Source: Pseudomonas massiliensis
GTDB taxonomy: Bacteria > Pseudomonadota > Gammaproteobacteria > Pseudomonadales > Pseudomonadaceae
Reading direction: 5' to 3'
Length of the DNA stretch: 64,000 nucleotides
Assembly (NCBI RefSeq): GCF_000826105.1
Contig: NZ_CCYK01000006.1
Coordinates: forward strand, 124,001-188,000
In this document: one piece after another, positions 52,600 through 62,200 of the stretch
Layout of the letters: every line of letters starts with the position of its first letter
How positions within the stretch are numbered: position 1 is the first letter of the stretch
Notes under the pieces: model-generated
Databases searched by the model: none
What the model was told of the DNA's origin: nothing
Seen by the model: the letters and a program-made list of their open reading frames with translations, nothing else
Program-made: the position numbers and the translations under genes

Positions 52600-53841
52600 C
52601 TATTCCCGAAGCGCGATGGCAGGCTGGATCTGCGACGCTCGCCATGCCGGGTAGAGAGTAGCCAGGAAGCTCAGCACCAGGCCTGCGCCACTCACCAGCA
52701 GTACGTCTTGCCATTGCAACTGTGAAGGCAGGTTGCTGATGAAATAGACGTCCGAGGTAAAGATATGCTGCCCGGTCAGGCGCTCCAGCCAGCCCACCAC
52801 CTGGCTGACGTTCAGGGCCAGGATGATCCCCAGCACGCTGCCTACCAGGGTGCCAATCACGCCGATGATGCTGCCCTGGACCATGAAGGTGCCCATGATC
52901 TGCCGGGGCGTGGCGCCAATGGTGCGCAGGATGGCGATGTCGTTACCCTTCTCGTTCACCACCATCACCAGGGTCGCGATGATGTTGAAGGCGGCCACCG
53001 CCACGATCATCAGCAGCAATAGCCCGATCATGGTCTTTTCCATCTTCATGGCGCTGAACAGGCTGCCCTGGGTGTGGGTCCAGTCATCCGCATGGTAGCC
53101 CTGCCCCAGCGACCCGGCCACGGCGCTTGCCACCTGGGGCGCGGCCCAGAGGTCACGGACTTTCAAGCGCACGCTCTGCACCTGGCCCGGCGACCACTTT
53201 TGCAACTGCGCGGCGTCGGCCATATGGATGAGCGCCAGCGAGCCATCGATCTCGGCCCCCACCTTGAAGATACCGACGACCTTCAACCGCTGCATGCGCG
53301 GGGTAATTCCTCCCGGGGCCCCGCTGAGCTCCGGCACGATCAACGTAAGCTTGTCCCCTACTCCCAGGCGGAAACGGCGAGCCGTGATATCGCCGATCAC
53401 CACCCCGAATTCGCCCGGCGCCAGCGCCCCCAGACTGCCCTGGGTAACATGACTGGCAACTATGGATACCTTGCCCTCTTCGGCCGGGTCTACCCCGCTC
53501 AACTGAATGGGCTGCATCGCACCTTTGTAGGAAAGCATGCCGTCGAGTTCAGTAAAGGGCGCGGCGGCCATCACTTCCGGGTTGCGCAAGGCCGCTTCGG
53601 CCACCGGACGCCAATCGTCGATGGGCGTATTACCTACCACGGTAGCGTGGGGCACCATGCCGAGAATGCGATTACTCATTTCCCTCTGGAAGCCATTCAT
53701 GACCGACAGCACCACGATCATGGCCAATACCCCAAGGCCCAGGCCGATCATGGAGGTCATGGAAATGAAGGAGATGAAATGGTTGCGGCGCTTGGCCCGG
53801 GTATAGCGAGCGCCGATAAAAAGGGGCAAGGGTCTGAACAT
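52600..53841 (-). CDS. lolE: Lipoprotein-releasing ABC transporter permease LolE
   Basis: A 413-residue MacB/FtsX-type permease: TM1 at residues about 25-48, a large periplasmic domain (50-265), then three C-terminal membrane segments. It starts [20 protein letters not shown], nearly the same as LolC next door. With LolC and LolD it releases outer-membrane lipoproteins from the inner membrane to LolA. It is the third gene of the lolCDE run, 48 bp after lolD. Confidence 0.94.
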   Translation of the reverse strand: MFRPLPLFIGARYTRAKRRNHFISFISMTSMIGLGLGVLAMIVVLSVMNGFQREMSNRILGMVPHATVVGNTPIDDWRPVAEAALRNPEVMAAAPFTELDGMLSYKGAMQPIQLSGVDPAEEGKVSIVASHVTQGSLGALAPGEFGVVIGDITARRFRLGVGDKLTLIVPELSGAPGGITPRMQRLKVVGIFKVGAEIDGSLALIHMADAAQLQKWSPGQVQSVRLKVRDLWAAPQVASAVAGSLGQGYHADDWTHTQGSLFSAMKMEKTMIGLLLLMIVAVAAFNIIATLVMVVNEKGNDIAILRTIGATPRQIMGTFMVQGSIIGVIGTLVGSVLGIILALNVSQVVGWLERLTGQHIFTSDVYFISNLPSQLQWQDVLLVSGAGLVLSFLATLYPAWRASQIQPAIALRE

Positions 53842-53889
53842 GGGCGCACCGTATGCAAGGAAATAGGAGGCGCGGCGCGCCTCCGGGAG

Positions 53890-54588
53890 TTACAGAGGGA
53901 CCAGGCGGCCCCCGTCCAGCTTGAGTACGCGGTCCATCTGCCGTGCCAGGTTGGGATCATGGGTGACCACCAGGAACGCGGTACGCAGGGAACGGCTCAA
54001 CTCGAGCATCAGGTCCTGAATACCCTGGGCAGTGTGCTGGTCCAGGTTGCCAGTGGGTTCGTCGAGCATGACCAGGCCCGGACGATTGACCAGCGCCCGG
54101 GCGATGGCCACGCGTTGACGTTCGCCACCGGACAATTCGGCGGGCTTGTGCGCGAGGCGATGCCCGAGACCGACCCGCTCGAGCAATTCAGTGGCGCGCT
54201 GGCGCGCTTCGGGAATCGGCGTGCGGCCGATCAGCAATGGCATGCACACGTTTTCCAGCGCGGTGAATTCGGCCAACAGGTGATGGAACTGATACACGAA
54301 GCCCAGGGCGCGATTGCGCAGCAGGCCGCGGTCGCGCTCGTTCAGCGCGGATAATTGCTCGCCGGCCAGCCAGACACTGCCTTGGCTGGGCGTGTCGAGG
54401 CCGCCGAGCAGGTTGAGCAAAGTGCTCTTGCCCGACCCCGAGGTGCCCACGATGGCCACCCGCTCGCCGGCATGCAGCTCCAGCTCCAGGTTGGAAAGCA
54501 CCACCACGGACTCCGGGCCTTCTTCATAGGCCTTGCCCAGGTTGCGGCAGCTCAATACGGCTTTATCACTCATGGCCAGATCACTCAT
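53890..54588 (-). CDS. lolD: Lipoprotein-releasing system ATP-binding protein LolD
   Basis: A 232-residue ABC ATPase: Walker [12 protein letters not shown] (near residue 47), signature [15 protein letters not shown] (near 150), Walker [13 protein letters not shown] (near 172), and VVTHD. The start at 54588 uses GGAGG nine bases upstream and overlaps the end of lolC by eight bases; a second ATG five codons later is possible. It powers LolCE. Confidence 0.95.
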   Translation of the reverse strand: MSDLAMSDKAVLSCRNLGKAYEEGPESVVVLSNLELELHAGERVAIVGTSGSGKSTLLNLLGGLDTPSQGSVWLAGEQLSALNERDRGLLRNRALGFVYQFHHLLAEFTALENVCMPLLIGRTPIPEARQRATELLERVGLGHRLAHKPAELSGGERQRVAIARALVNRPGLVMLDEPTGNLDQHTAQGIQDLMLELSRSLRTAFLVVTHDPNLARQMDRVLKLDGGRLVPL

Positions 54589-55828
54589 AACGTAGCGCCT
54601 CCGCGGGCTGGGTACGCGCCGCGCGCCAGGCCGGGTACAAGGTGGCAAGGAAGCTCAGGGCCAGGGCCGCGCCGCAGACCAGCACCACGTCCTCGGCCAT
54701 CAACTGGGAGGGGATGTAATCGATGAAATAGACGTCCGGGTTGAGGAATTTATGCCCGATCAGGCTTTCCAGCCCGGCGATGGCCCGGCTGACGTTGAGC
54801 GCGCCCAGCATGCCCAGCACGCCGCCGACCAAGGTCCCGATCACACCGATGATGGTGCCCTGGACCATGAATACAGCCATGATCTGCCGTGGTGTCATGC
54901 CCAGGGTACGCAAGATGGCGATGTCACCGCGCTTGTCGTTGACCACCATGACCAGGGTCGAAATGATGTTGAACGCCGCCACCGCCACGATCAGCAGCAA
55001 CAGGAGGCCGATCATGTTCTTTTCCATGCGTATGGCCTGATACAGGTTGCCGTGAGTACGGGTCCAGTCCCGGGTGTAGTAGTCGTCTCCCAGCTCATGG
55101 GCCAGCTGGTAGGCACCGCGCGGTGCCTCGAACAGATCATCGAATTTCAACCGCAACCCCTGTACCTGCCCTGGCTTCCAACGGTGCAGGCGGCCGAGGT
55201 CTTCGAGGTTCGCCAGCCCGAGGTAGCCGTCGATTTCCCCGGCGCCGACATGGAAAATACCGCTGACCGTGAACCGCTTCATCCGGGGGAACATGCCTGC
55301 CGGGGTGACCGTCACTTCGGGGGCCACGAAGGTGACTTTGTCGCCCACCTTCACCCCTAGCCTGGCTGCCGCCTTGTCCCCCAACATCACGCCGAAGCCG
55401 CCGCTGGCCAGGTCGCTGAGCTGGCCCTGACGCAGGAAGCCGTCGATGATGGAAACCTTGTTTTCCTGAGCCGGGTCGATACCGTTGAGCAAGACCTTCT
55501 GCACCTTGCCGTCATGGGTGAGCAACCCTTGCAGTTGAGTGAAAGGCGCCACGGCAGCCACGCCCGGGAAGCGTTCCGCCTTTCGGGCCAGGGTCGGCCA
55601 GGCATCTATGGGCTGACCTGCCTCGATGGTCGCGTGCGGCACCATGCCCAGCACGCGATTGCGCATTTCCCGATCGAAGCCGTTCATCACCGACAAGACT
55701 ACGATCATCACGATCACGCCGAGCGCCAGGCCGGTCATGGAAGTCAGGGAAATGAATGAAACGAAGTGATTCCGACGCTTGGCGCGTGTATAGCGCGCGC
55801 CAATGAAGGCAAAAAGAGGTCTGAACAT
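54581..55828 (-). CDS. lolC: Lipoprotein-releasing ABC transporter permease LolC
   Basis: A 415-residue permease with the same architecture as LolE (TM1 about residues 25-48, periplasmic domain to about 265, three C-terminal helices). The first 50 residues ([20 protein letters not shown]) and the coupling region [21 protein letters not shown] are nearly shared with LolE, showing origin by duplication. LolC binds LolA through its periplasmic hook. The ATG at 55828 matches the family; upstream open frame is not supported. Confidence 0.94.
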   Translation of the reverse strand: MFRPLFAFIGARYTRAKRRNHFVSFISLTSMTGLALGVIVMIVVLSVMNGFDREMRNRVLGMVPHATIEAGQPIDAWPTLARKAERFPGVAAVAPFTQLQGLLTHDGKVQKVLLNGIDPAQENKVSIIDGFLRQGQLSDLASGGFGVMLGDKAAARLGVKVGDKVTFVAPEVTVTPAGMFPRMKRFTVSGIFHVGAGEIDGYLGLANLEDLGRLHRWKPGQVQGLRLKFDDLFEAPRGAYQLAHELGDDYYTRDWTRTHGNLYQAIRMEKNMIGLLLLLIVAVAAFNIISTLVMVVNDKRGDIAILRTLGMTPRQIMAVFMVQGTIIGVIGTLVGGVLGMLGALNVSRAIAGLESLIGHKFLNPDVYFIDYIPSQLMAEDVVLVCGAALALSFLATLYPAWRAARTQPAEALRYE

Positions 55829-55920
55829 GTAAGTGCTTGTTCGAGTGAAAGGAACATCCGTGTGGCGAGGCCGCCCTGGCGGTCGTACACTCGGACCACA
55901 ACCGCCAACTTGGGTTCGCC

Positions 55921-56493
55921 ATGCCGACACCAGATGAAGCAGAGCGCCGCGAATACTACCGTATCGAGGATCGCATCGCACTTGAAATAACCCCCTTGAA
56001 CGCTGGCGATGACCCGGCCGACGAGGGCTCCCCGCTGTTCAACCTGCTCAGCGAATTGCACCTGAGCGAGTTCGAATCCCAGCATCTGCTGCGCCAGTTG
56101 GGCGACACCCACCGTGCTCTGGGCGGCTTCCTCAAGGCCCAGAACAAACGCATCGACCTGCTCAGCCAGGTGGTCGCCCAGATGCTGATGGGCTCGCTGG
56201 GCGAGCCACGCCCTGTAGTGATGTCTGAAGCCGGGCTGGACTTCCAGCATGACACCCCCTACGCCCCAGGCACCCGCCTGGACCTGAAAATGGCCTTCAT
56301 GCCCCAGGCGCTGGGCATGATGCTGCGCGCTCGGGTGGTGCACTGCGATCCACTGGCCGATGGCGGCTTCGCCATCGGCGTGGAATTCGAAGGCAGCACG
56401 GATGCCCAGCGTCAGTTGCTGGCCCGTTACGTTCTGCAGAAGCAGGCGATGGAACGTCGCCAGGCCCGCGACCAGGCTCTGGACGCGGTCTGA
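55921..56493 (+). CDS. PilZ-domain protein with helical middle region
   Basis: A 190-residue protein: an N-terminal segment ERREYYRIEDRIALEI supplies the RxxxR-like binding loop, a helical middle region (about 40-95) follows, and the PilZ barrel ends with GGFAIGVEFEG. The usual D/N-x-S-x-x-G is replaced by MSEAGLDFQHD, so binding of c-di-GMP may be altered. It diverges from lolC and precedes ugpQ by 24 bp. Function unknown. Confidence 0.82.
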   Translation: MPTPDEAERREYYRIEDRIALEITPLNAGDDPADEGSPLFNLLSELHLSEFESQHLLRQLGDTHRALGGFLKAQNKRIDLLSQVVAQMLMGSLGEPRPVVMSEAGLDFQHDTPYAPGTRLDLKMAFMPQALGMMLRARVVHCDPLADGGFAIGVEFEGSTDAQRQLLARYVLQKQAMERRQARDQALDAV

Positions 56494-56517
56494 CCCTCTC
56501 TCTACAAGGAACCAGCT

Positions 56518-57240
56518 GTGACCCTGATCTACGGCCACCGCGGCGCTAAAGGCGAAGCCCCCGAAAACACCCTGGCCAGCTTCCAGGCCTGCCTCGAACA
56601 TGGCGTCAAGCGCTGCGAGCTGGACCTGCATCTGTCCAGCGACGGCGAACTGATGGTGATCCATGATCCCACCTTGAAGCGCACCACGGATCGCCGCGGC
56701 AAGGTAGTGGACTACAGCGCCCAGGAGCTGACCGCGCTCGATGCCCGACGTGGCGGCCCAGCCTGGCCACGCCCCTGCCCCATCCCCCGGCTGGAAACAT
56801 TGTTCGAGAAATGCCCTTTCGAGCACTGGCAACTGGAGGTAAAAAGCGCTTCACGCACCCGCGCCGCGACCACGGTCCTGGGCATCCGGGAGCTGGCCCA
56901 GCGCTACGGGTTGCTGGACAGGATCACCATCACGTCCAGCTCGCGGGAAGTGCTGCGCGCGGCCACGGACCTGGTGCCGGATATCTCGCGCGGGCTGGTG
57001 GCCGAATACGCCTGGCTGGACCCGCTCAAGGTGGCCCAGAACTACGGCTGCCGGTTCCTGGCCCTGAACTGGACGCTGTGCACCCCGGAGCGCCTGCTCA
57101 AGGCGCAGCGCCAGGGGTTGCATGTGTCGGTATGGACGGTGAACGAGCCGGCGCTGATGCGTCGGCTCGCCGACTTCGGCGTGGACAGCCTGATCACAGA
57201 CTTTCCCGGTTTGGCCAGCGCCACCCTCGAGAATCGCTGA
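56518..57240 (+). CDS. ugpQ: Glycerophosphodiester phosphodiesterase
   Basis: A 240-residue GDPD-family TIM barrel: IYGHRGAKGEAPENTLASF with the catalytic His, CELDLHLSSDGELMVIHDPTLKRTT with metal ligands, and EVKS near residue 103. It hydrolyses deacylated phospholipids to glycerol 3-phosphate and an alcohol, most likely in the cytosol as there is no signal peptide. The start is a GTG at 56518 with AAGGA upstream. Confidence 0.93.
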   Translation: MTLIYGHRGAKGEAPENTLASFQACLEHGVKRCELDLHLSSDGELMVIHDPTLKRTTDRRGKVVDYSAQELTALDARRGGPAWPRPCPIPRLETLFEKCPFEHWQLEVKSASRTRAATTVLGIRELAQRYGLLDRITITSSSREVLRAATDLVPDISRGLVAEYAWLDPLKVAQNYGCRFLALNWTLCTPERLLKAQRQGLHVSVWTVNEPALMRRLADFGVDSLITDFPGLASATLENR

Positions 57241-57251
57241 AGGCCTGCGCC

Positions 57252-57276
57252 CCGGCCGGCTCGGGCCACCGGCCGG
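57252..57276. terminator. Hairpin between convergent ugpQ and sthA
   Basis: CCGGCCGG (57252-57259) pairs with CCGGCCGG (57269-57276) over a 9-nt loop. There is an A/T run only after it on the plus strand side (AAAAAA), so it is not a classical terminator; it may still end one of the transcripts. Confidence 0.35.
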
Positions 57277-57282
57277 AGCCGC

Positions 57283-58677
57283 TCAAAAAAGCCGGTTCAG
57301 CCCGTCGTAGGCCGCTACCCGGTAGGCTTCGGCCATGGTCGGATAGTTGAAGGTGGTGTTGACGAAATACTTGAGCGTATTCATTTCACCGGGTTGGTTC
57401 ATGATTGCCTGGCCGATATGGACGATTTCCGAGGCCTGGTCGCCGAAGCAATGCACACCCAGCACGGCCAGGGTTTCCCGGTGGAAAAGGATCTTCAGCA
57501 TGCCCACTGGCTCACCGGAGATCTGCGCCCGAGCCATGCCCTTGAAGAACGCCTTGCCAACCTCGTAGGGGATCTTCTCGGCGGTCAGCTCCTGTTCGGT
57601 ACGGCCGATGGAACTGATTTCAGGGATGGTGTAGATCCCGGTAGGCACATCGTTGACGAACCGCCAGCTGCCGTTCTCCACAATGCTTCCCGCCGCCGAG
57701 CGGCCCTGGTCATAGGCCGCGCTGGCCAGGCTGGGCCAGCCGATCACATCTCCGGCGCCGTAGATGGTCGGCACGCTGGTGCGATAGTTCTCATCGACCT
57801 CGATCTGGCCACGGCTGTTGACCTTGATGCCGATATTTTCCAGGCCAAGGCGATCGGTATTACCGGTTCGGCCGTTGCACCATAGCAAGGCGTCGGCCTT
57901 GATCTTCTTGCCGGATTTCAAGTGGAGGATCACACCGGTTTCGATGCCTTCGACCCGTTCGTATTCTTCCTGGTGCCGCACCATCACATTGTTGTTGCTG
58001 AAGTGATAGCTCAGGCCCTGGGAGATTTCCGAGTCGAGGAAACTCAGCAACTGTTGGCGGTTGTCCACCAACTCCACCAGAACGCCGAGGCCGCTGAAGA
58101 TGGACGCGTATTCACAACCGATGACGCCCGCGCCATAGATGATCAATTTGCGGGGCGTGTGCGTGAGGCTGAGGATGGTGTCGCTATCGTAGATACGTGG
58201 GTGGTTGAAATCGATGTCCGCCGGACGATACGGCCGCGACCCGGTGGCGATGATCACCTGCTTGGCCACCAGCTTTTCCTGGGCGCCGTTGGGGCAGATG
58301 ACCTGAATGGTCTGCTCGTCGGAGAAGCTGCCGCTACCGAAGAAGACGTCGACGCGGTTGCGTGCATAGTAGCTGGTGCGCGAGGCCACCTGCTTGGCGA
58401 TCACCCGCTCGGCGCTCTTGAGTACGTCCGGGAAGGAGAACCAGCGCGGCTCGCCGATGGCCCGGAACATTTCGTTGGTATTGAACTGGATGATCTGTTT
58501 GACCGAGTGCCTCAGCGCCTTGGATGGAATGGTGCCCAGGTGGGTGCAGTTACCGCCCACCTGCCGACGGTTGTCCACCATCGCTACCTTGCGCCCCGCC
58601 TTGGCGGCGTTCATGGCCGCCCCCTCGCCCGCCGGGCCCGAGCCCAGCACCACTACATCGTAGTTGTAGACAGCCAT
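57283..58677 (-). CDS. sthA: Soluble pyridine nucleotide transhydrogenase
   Basis: SthA transfers hydride between NADPH and NAD to balance the two pools. The 464-residue flavoprotein has [20 protein letters not shown] at the N-terminus, [16 protein letters not shown] (near residue 45, lacking the second redox cysteine of lipoamide dehydrogenases, as expected for SthA), and [19 protein letters not shown] (near 180). AAAGGAG upstream fixes the start. The leader contains a strong inverted repeat. Confidence 0.96.
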   Translation of the reverse strand: MAVYNYDVVVLGSGPAGEGAAMNAAKAGRKVAMVDNRRQVGGNCTHLGTIPSKALRHSVKQIIQFNTNEMFRAIGEPRWFSFPDVLKSAERVIAKQVASRTSYYARNRVDVFFGSGSFSDEQTIQVICPNGAQEKLVAKQVIIATGSRPYRPADIDFNHPRIYDSDTILSLTHTPRKLIIYGAGVIGCEYASIFSGLGVLVELVDNRQQLLSFLDSEISQGLSYHFSNNNVMVRHQEEYERVEGIETGVILHLKSGKKIKADALLWCNGRTGNTDRLGLENIGIKVNSRGQIEVDENYRTSVPTIYGAGDVIGWPSLASAAYDQGRSAAGSIVENGSWRFVNDVPTGIYTIPEISSIGRTEQELTAEKIPYEVGKAFFKGMARAQISGEPVGMLKILFHRETLAVLGVHCFGDQASEIVHIGQAIMNQPGEMNTLKYFVNTTFNYPTMAEAYRVAAYDGLNRLF

Positions 58678-59083
58678 GCGTACTCCTTTAGAACAGGCCG
58701 CGGCGCGATCGGCCCACGGCTCGGGATGCCCGGTCCGGCATCGAATCGTTATGCAACCCAGGCTTTGTACGAAAGCCGGCCAGCTTCGATGGCTGCCGTC
58801 TTTCGTACAAGGCCTAGCCAGCCTGCACGGCGCGAACATTACCCCTTAGTCGGACACTTGGCTATCTCGGCCGCACGACAATTGTAGTTACTGGAACCGT
58901 AATAATCGCCTTGGCTTGCCGCATGAGGAATCGAAGCAGGCGAACGGATTTCATTTGCCCCTGTCCATTCGATACACATATGGTTACAAATCCGCCCACG
59001 GATGACAGTAGGGATAGGTCGTCTGTAATGCGCCTATCTGAATCAGGAATTCCCCTTACACCAAACGATGATCGGGTACCTCC
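58678..59083. other. 406-bp divergent intergenic region, sthA / MFS transporter
   Basis: No gene is supported. It holds the inverted repeat at 58760-58815 and, presumably, divergent promoters. The part near the transporter (about 58950-59050) is somewhat AT-richer. No operator could be assigned. Confidence 0.5.
58760..58815. repeat. Inverted repeat upstream of sthA
   Basis: AGGCTTTGTACGAAAG (58760-58775) and CTTTCGTACAAGGCCT (58800-58815) are complementary at 15 of 16 positions, separated by 24 bases. As RNA or single-stranded DNA this makes a strong stem-loop about 80-140 bp upstream of the sthA start. It could be a regulatory hairpin or a small repeat element present elsewhere in the genome. 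Confidence 0.7.
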
Positions 59084-60367
59084 ATGGCTTCTTCTCCTGG
59101 CAAGGGCAAGGCGATTTTTCGCGTTGTCAGTGGCAATTTCCTCGAAATGTTCGATTTCATGGTGTACGGCTTCTACGCCACGGCCATTGCCGCCACCTTC
59201 TTTCCCACCGACAGCGCCTTCGCCTCGCTGATGCTCTCGCTCGCCACCTTTGGCGCCGGCTTCCTGATGCGGCCCCTTGGAGCTATTGTGCTGGGCGCCT
59301 ACATTGATCGGCATGGCCGTCGCCAGGGATTGATCGTGACGCTTGGATTGATGGCGATGGGTACCTTGTTGATCGCGCTCGTGCCCGGTTATGCCAGCAT
59401 CGGCGTACTGGCGCCTGTGCTGGTACTTATCGGGCGCCTGCTCCAGGGCTTTTCCGCCGGTGTTGAACTGGGCGGCGTGTCGGTTTACCTAGCGGAAATC
59501 GCAACTCCCGGGCGTAAGGGATTTTTCGTCAGTTGGCAGTCGGCAAGCCAGCAAGTGGCAGTCATCTTCGCTGGGCTGCTCGGGGTGATCCTGCACCAGG
59601 TGCTCTCGCCAGAACAGATGAGCCAATGGGGCTGGCGAGTGCCCTTCCTGATCGGTTGCCTGATCGTACCGGTGATCTTCCTTATCCGCCGCTCGCTGGA
59701 AGAAACACCCGAATTCCAAGCGCGCACCCACCGGCCGAACCTGCGCCAGGTGCTGACTTCCATCGGCCAGAATTTCGGACTGATCATCGCTGGCATGGCC
59801 ATGGTGGTGATGACCACGGTGTCCTTCTACCTGATCACAGCCTACACGCCTACCTTTGGCAAAGCCGAACTGCACCTGTCCGAGTTCGATGCCCTGCTTG
59901 TCACCATGTGCATCGGCCTGTCCAACTTCATCTGGCTGCCTGTGATGGGCGCGCTGTCCGATCGCCTCGGTCGCAAACCCTTGCTGGTATCTACCACCGT
60001 GCTGGCCATGCTCACGGCCTACCCCTTGCTGTCCTGGCTGGTCAGCGCTCCAAGCTTCGCTCACTTGCTGCTGGTGGGCCTGTGGCTGTCGTTCCTCTAT
60101 GGCGCCTATAACGGCGCCATGGTCGTGGCGCTGACCGAAATCATGCCCAAGGAAGTACGCACTACCGGGTTCTCCCTGGCCTATAGCCTAGCAACGGCTA
60201 CCTTCGGCGGCTTTACGCCAGCGGCCTGCACCTGGCTCATCCATGCCCTGGGCAACCAGGCAGCGCCTGGGCTGTGGCTCAGTGGCGCGGCGGCGATGGG
60301 ATTGATCGCTACCTTGGTGCTGTTCCGCAACAAAGACGCCCGGCTGCGGATGGCAGAGGCGGCATAG
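59084..60367 (+). CDS. MFS transporter, citrate/tricarboxylate-proton symporter type
   Basis: A 427-residue, 12-helix transporter of the metabolite:H+ symporter family. It has [15 protein letters not shown] in TM1, the loop motif [12 protein letters not shown] between TM2 and TM3, and its repeat [11 protein letters not shown] in the second half. The N-terminus resembles citrate carriers such as CitA/TcuC. Substrate is inferred as citrate or a related carboxylate. The ribosome-binding site is weak. It diverges from sthA. Confidence 0.88.
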   Translation: MASSPGKGKAIFRVVSGNFLEMFDFMVYGFYATAIAATFFPTDSAFASLMLSLATFGAGFLMRPLGAIVLGAYIDRHGRRQGLIVTLGLMAMGTLLIALVPGYASIGVLAPVLVLIGRLLQGFSAGVELGGVSVYLAEIATPGRKGFFVSWQSASQQVAVIFAGLLGVILHQVLSPEQMSQWGWRVPFLIGCLIVPVIFLIRRSLEETPEFQARTHRPNLRQVLTSIGQNFGLIIAGMAMVVMTTVSFYLITAYTPTFGKAELHLSEFDALLVTMCIGLSNFIWLPVMGALSDRLGRKPLLVSTTVLAMLTAYPLLSWLVSAPSFAHLLLVGLWLSFLYGAYNGAMVVALTEIMPKEVRTTGFSLAYSLATATFGGFTPAACTWLIHALGNQAAPGLWLSGAAAMGLIATLVLFRNKDARLRMAEAA

Positions 60368-60479
60368 CGGGTCATCATCTGCCCTGCATGTGATACCGGG
60401 CCATGCCAGCCAGCCTGGGCCGGGCGCGACAGCCGTAACCGAACCACGGCCATTGGTGCGAACAAGACGGTAGGCAACA

Positions 60480-60511
60480 AAAAGCCCCGACCTTTTCGGG
60501 CCGGGGCTCTT
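60480..60511. terminator. Terminator between MFS transporter and gap gene
   Basis: AAAAAGCCCCG on one side pairs with CGGGGCT on the other across a loop containing CTTTTC. On the minus strand it ends in TTTTT, so it mainly serves the glyceraldehyde-3-phosphate dehydrogenase gene, whose stop lies 16 bp before it. Confidence 0.85.
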
Positions 60512-60526
60512 CGTTTCAAGCAGCGA

Positions 60527-61981
60527 TCAGTGCGGGAAAGCCGGCGGGTTCACCCCGGCCATGTCTTCCATTACGCGGATCACCTGGCAGCTGTAACCGA
60601 ACTCGTTGTCGTACCAGACGTAGAGCACCACACGGTTGTCGTTGCAGATGGTAGCTTCGGCATCGACCACACCGGCATAGCGCGAGCCCACGAAGTCAGT
60701 GGACACCACTTCGGTGGAAGTGACGAAGTCGATCTGGCGGGACAGGTCCGAATGCAGCGCCACGTAGCGCAGGTATTCGTTCACTTCCTCGCGGCTGGTG
60801 GACTTCTCCAGGTTCAGGTTCAGGATGGCCATGGAAACGTTCGGCGTGGGCACGCGAATGGCGTTGCCGGTGAGCTTGCCAGCCAGCTCCGGCAGGGCCT
60901 TGGCCGCGGCGGTGGCGGCACCGGTCTCGGTGATCACCATGTTCAGCGCGGCGCTGCGGCCCCGCCGCTCGCCCTTGTGGAAGTTATCGATCAGGTTCTG
61001 GTCGTTGGTGTACGAGTGAACCGTTTCGACATGCCCGTTGGCAATGCCGAACTTGTCGTTGATCGCCTTGAGCACCGGCACGATGGCGTTGGTGGTGCAG
61101 GACGCGGCCGAGACGATCTTGTCTTCCGGGGTGATCAGCTCGTGGTTGATGCCGTGCACGATGTTCTTCAGCTTGCCCTTGCCGGGCGCGGTCAGGATCA
61201 CGCGGTCGATGCCGGGGCATGCCAGGTGCTGGCCCAGGCCCTCGGCGTCGCGCCATACACCGGTGTTGTCAACCAGCAAGGCGTTCTGGATGCCATACTG
61301 GGTGTAGTCGACCTCGTTGGGGGCCTTGGCGTAGATGACCTGGACCAGGTTGCCGTTGATGTTCAGGGTATTGTGTTCTTCGTCCACCATGATGGTGCCG
61401 TCGAACGAGCCATGTACCGAGTCACGACGCAGCAGGCTGGCCCGCTTGTTGAGATCGTCGCTGGAGCCCTTGCGGACCACGATGGCACGCAATCGCAGGC
61501 CATCGCCACCACCGGTCTTCTCGATCATGATGCGCGCCAGCAGGCGGCCGATGCGGCCGAACCCGTAGAGCACCACGTCCTGCCCCTTGCGATGGCCGGC
61601 TTCGGTGGTCTGCTTGCCGACCACTTCGGCCAGTTCGTCGCGCACGAAAGCTTCGGCGCTACGGCCATTGCCTTCGGCCTTGAACTTGACCGCCAGCTTG
61701 CCCAGATCGACCGAAGCGGCGCCCAGCTTCAATTGGCTCATGGCCTGAAGCAGGGGGAAAGTCTCGTGGACCGACAGCTCGCTTTCATCCGCCTGGCGAT
61801 GGCGGGCGAAGCGATGGGCCTTGAGGATCGCAATCACGGAGCGGTTGATCAGGCTACGGCCATAGATCGAGGTCACCACGTTATTGTTGCGGTAAAGCTG
61901 ACCGATCAACGGGATCATCGCCTCGGCAAGCGCTTCACGATCGATCCATTCACCAAGACACTGGTCGGGCTTCTGAGTCAC
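60527..61981 (-). CDS. gap: Glyceraldehyde-3-phosphate dehydrogenase, long form
   Basis: A 484-residue GAPDH homologue. The Rossmann loop VVLYGFGRIGRLLARI is near residue 129, the catalytic cysteine in VSAASCTTNAIVPVL near 290, and the C-terminal WYDNEFGYSCQVIR is intact. The first 125 residues are an extension missing from ordinary 330-residue GAPDH (REALAEAMIPLIGQLYRNNNVV region). This long type is common in Pseudomonas beside mfd and is thought to work in gluconeogenesis. The start is a GTG at 61981, six bases after AAGG; an ATG at 61996 lacks a ribosome-binding site. Confidence 0.92.
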   Translation of the reverse strand: MTQKPDQCLGEWIDREALAEAMIPLIGQLYRNNNVVTSIYGRSLINRSVIAILKAHRFARHRQADESELSVHETFPLLQAMSQLKLGAASVDLGKLAVKFKAEGNGRSAEAFVRDELAEVVGKQTTEAGHRKGQDVVLYGFGRIGRLLARIMIEKTGGGDGLRLRAIVVRKGSSDDLNKRASLLRRDSVHGSFDGTIMVDEEHNTLNINGNLVQVIYAKAPNEVDYTQYGIQNALLVDNTGVWRDAEGLGQHLACPGIDRVILTAPGKGKLKNIVHGINHELITPEDKIVSAASCTTNAIVPVLKAINDKFGIANGHVETVHSYTNDQNLIDNFHKGERRGRSAALNMVITETGAATAAAKALPELAGKLTGNAIRVPTPNVSMAILNLNLEKSTSREEVNEYLRYVALHSDLSRQIDFVTSTEVVSTDFVGSRYAGVVDAEATICNDNRVVLYVWYDNEFGYSCQVIRVMEDMAGVNPPAFPH

Positions 61982-62200
61982 GGGAACCTTCCACATGTAG
62001 GGGGAGAAAAAAGGAGCTACATTATGGCTTCGGCCGTTGCGGCAAAGCAATGCGCTCGCGTCATAACGGCTGCATAGACACTTTCGCGCATTCGAAGTTC
62101 TGGCCGGCGAGCGGCTTCTTTTGCACCCCGTGGCACTGACAGCCCCCCGCTGCACCGCTACAATCAGGGCCTTCCCATGCTTTCGGAGCCTTGCCTAAAC

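Noticed and set aside
60530..62077. A 515-codon open frame opposite the gap gene
   Set aside because: Antisense shadow with skewed composition and no domain.
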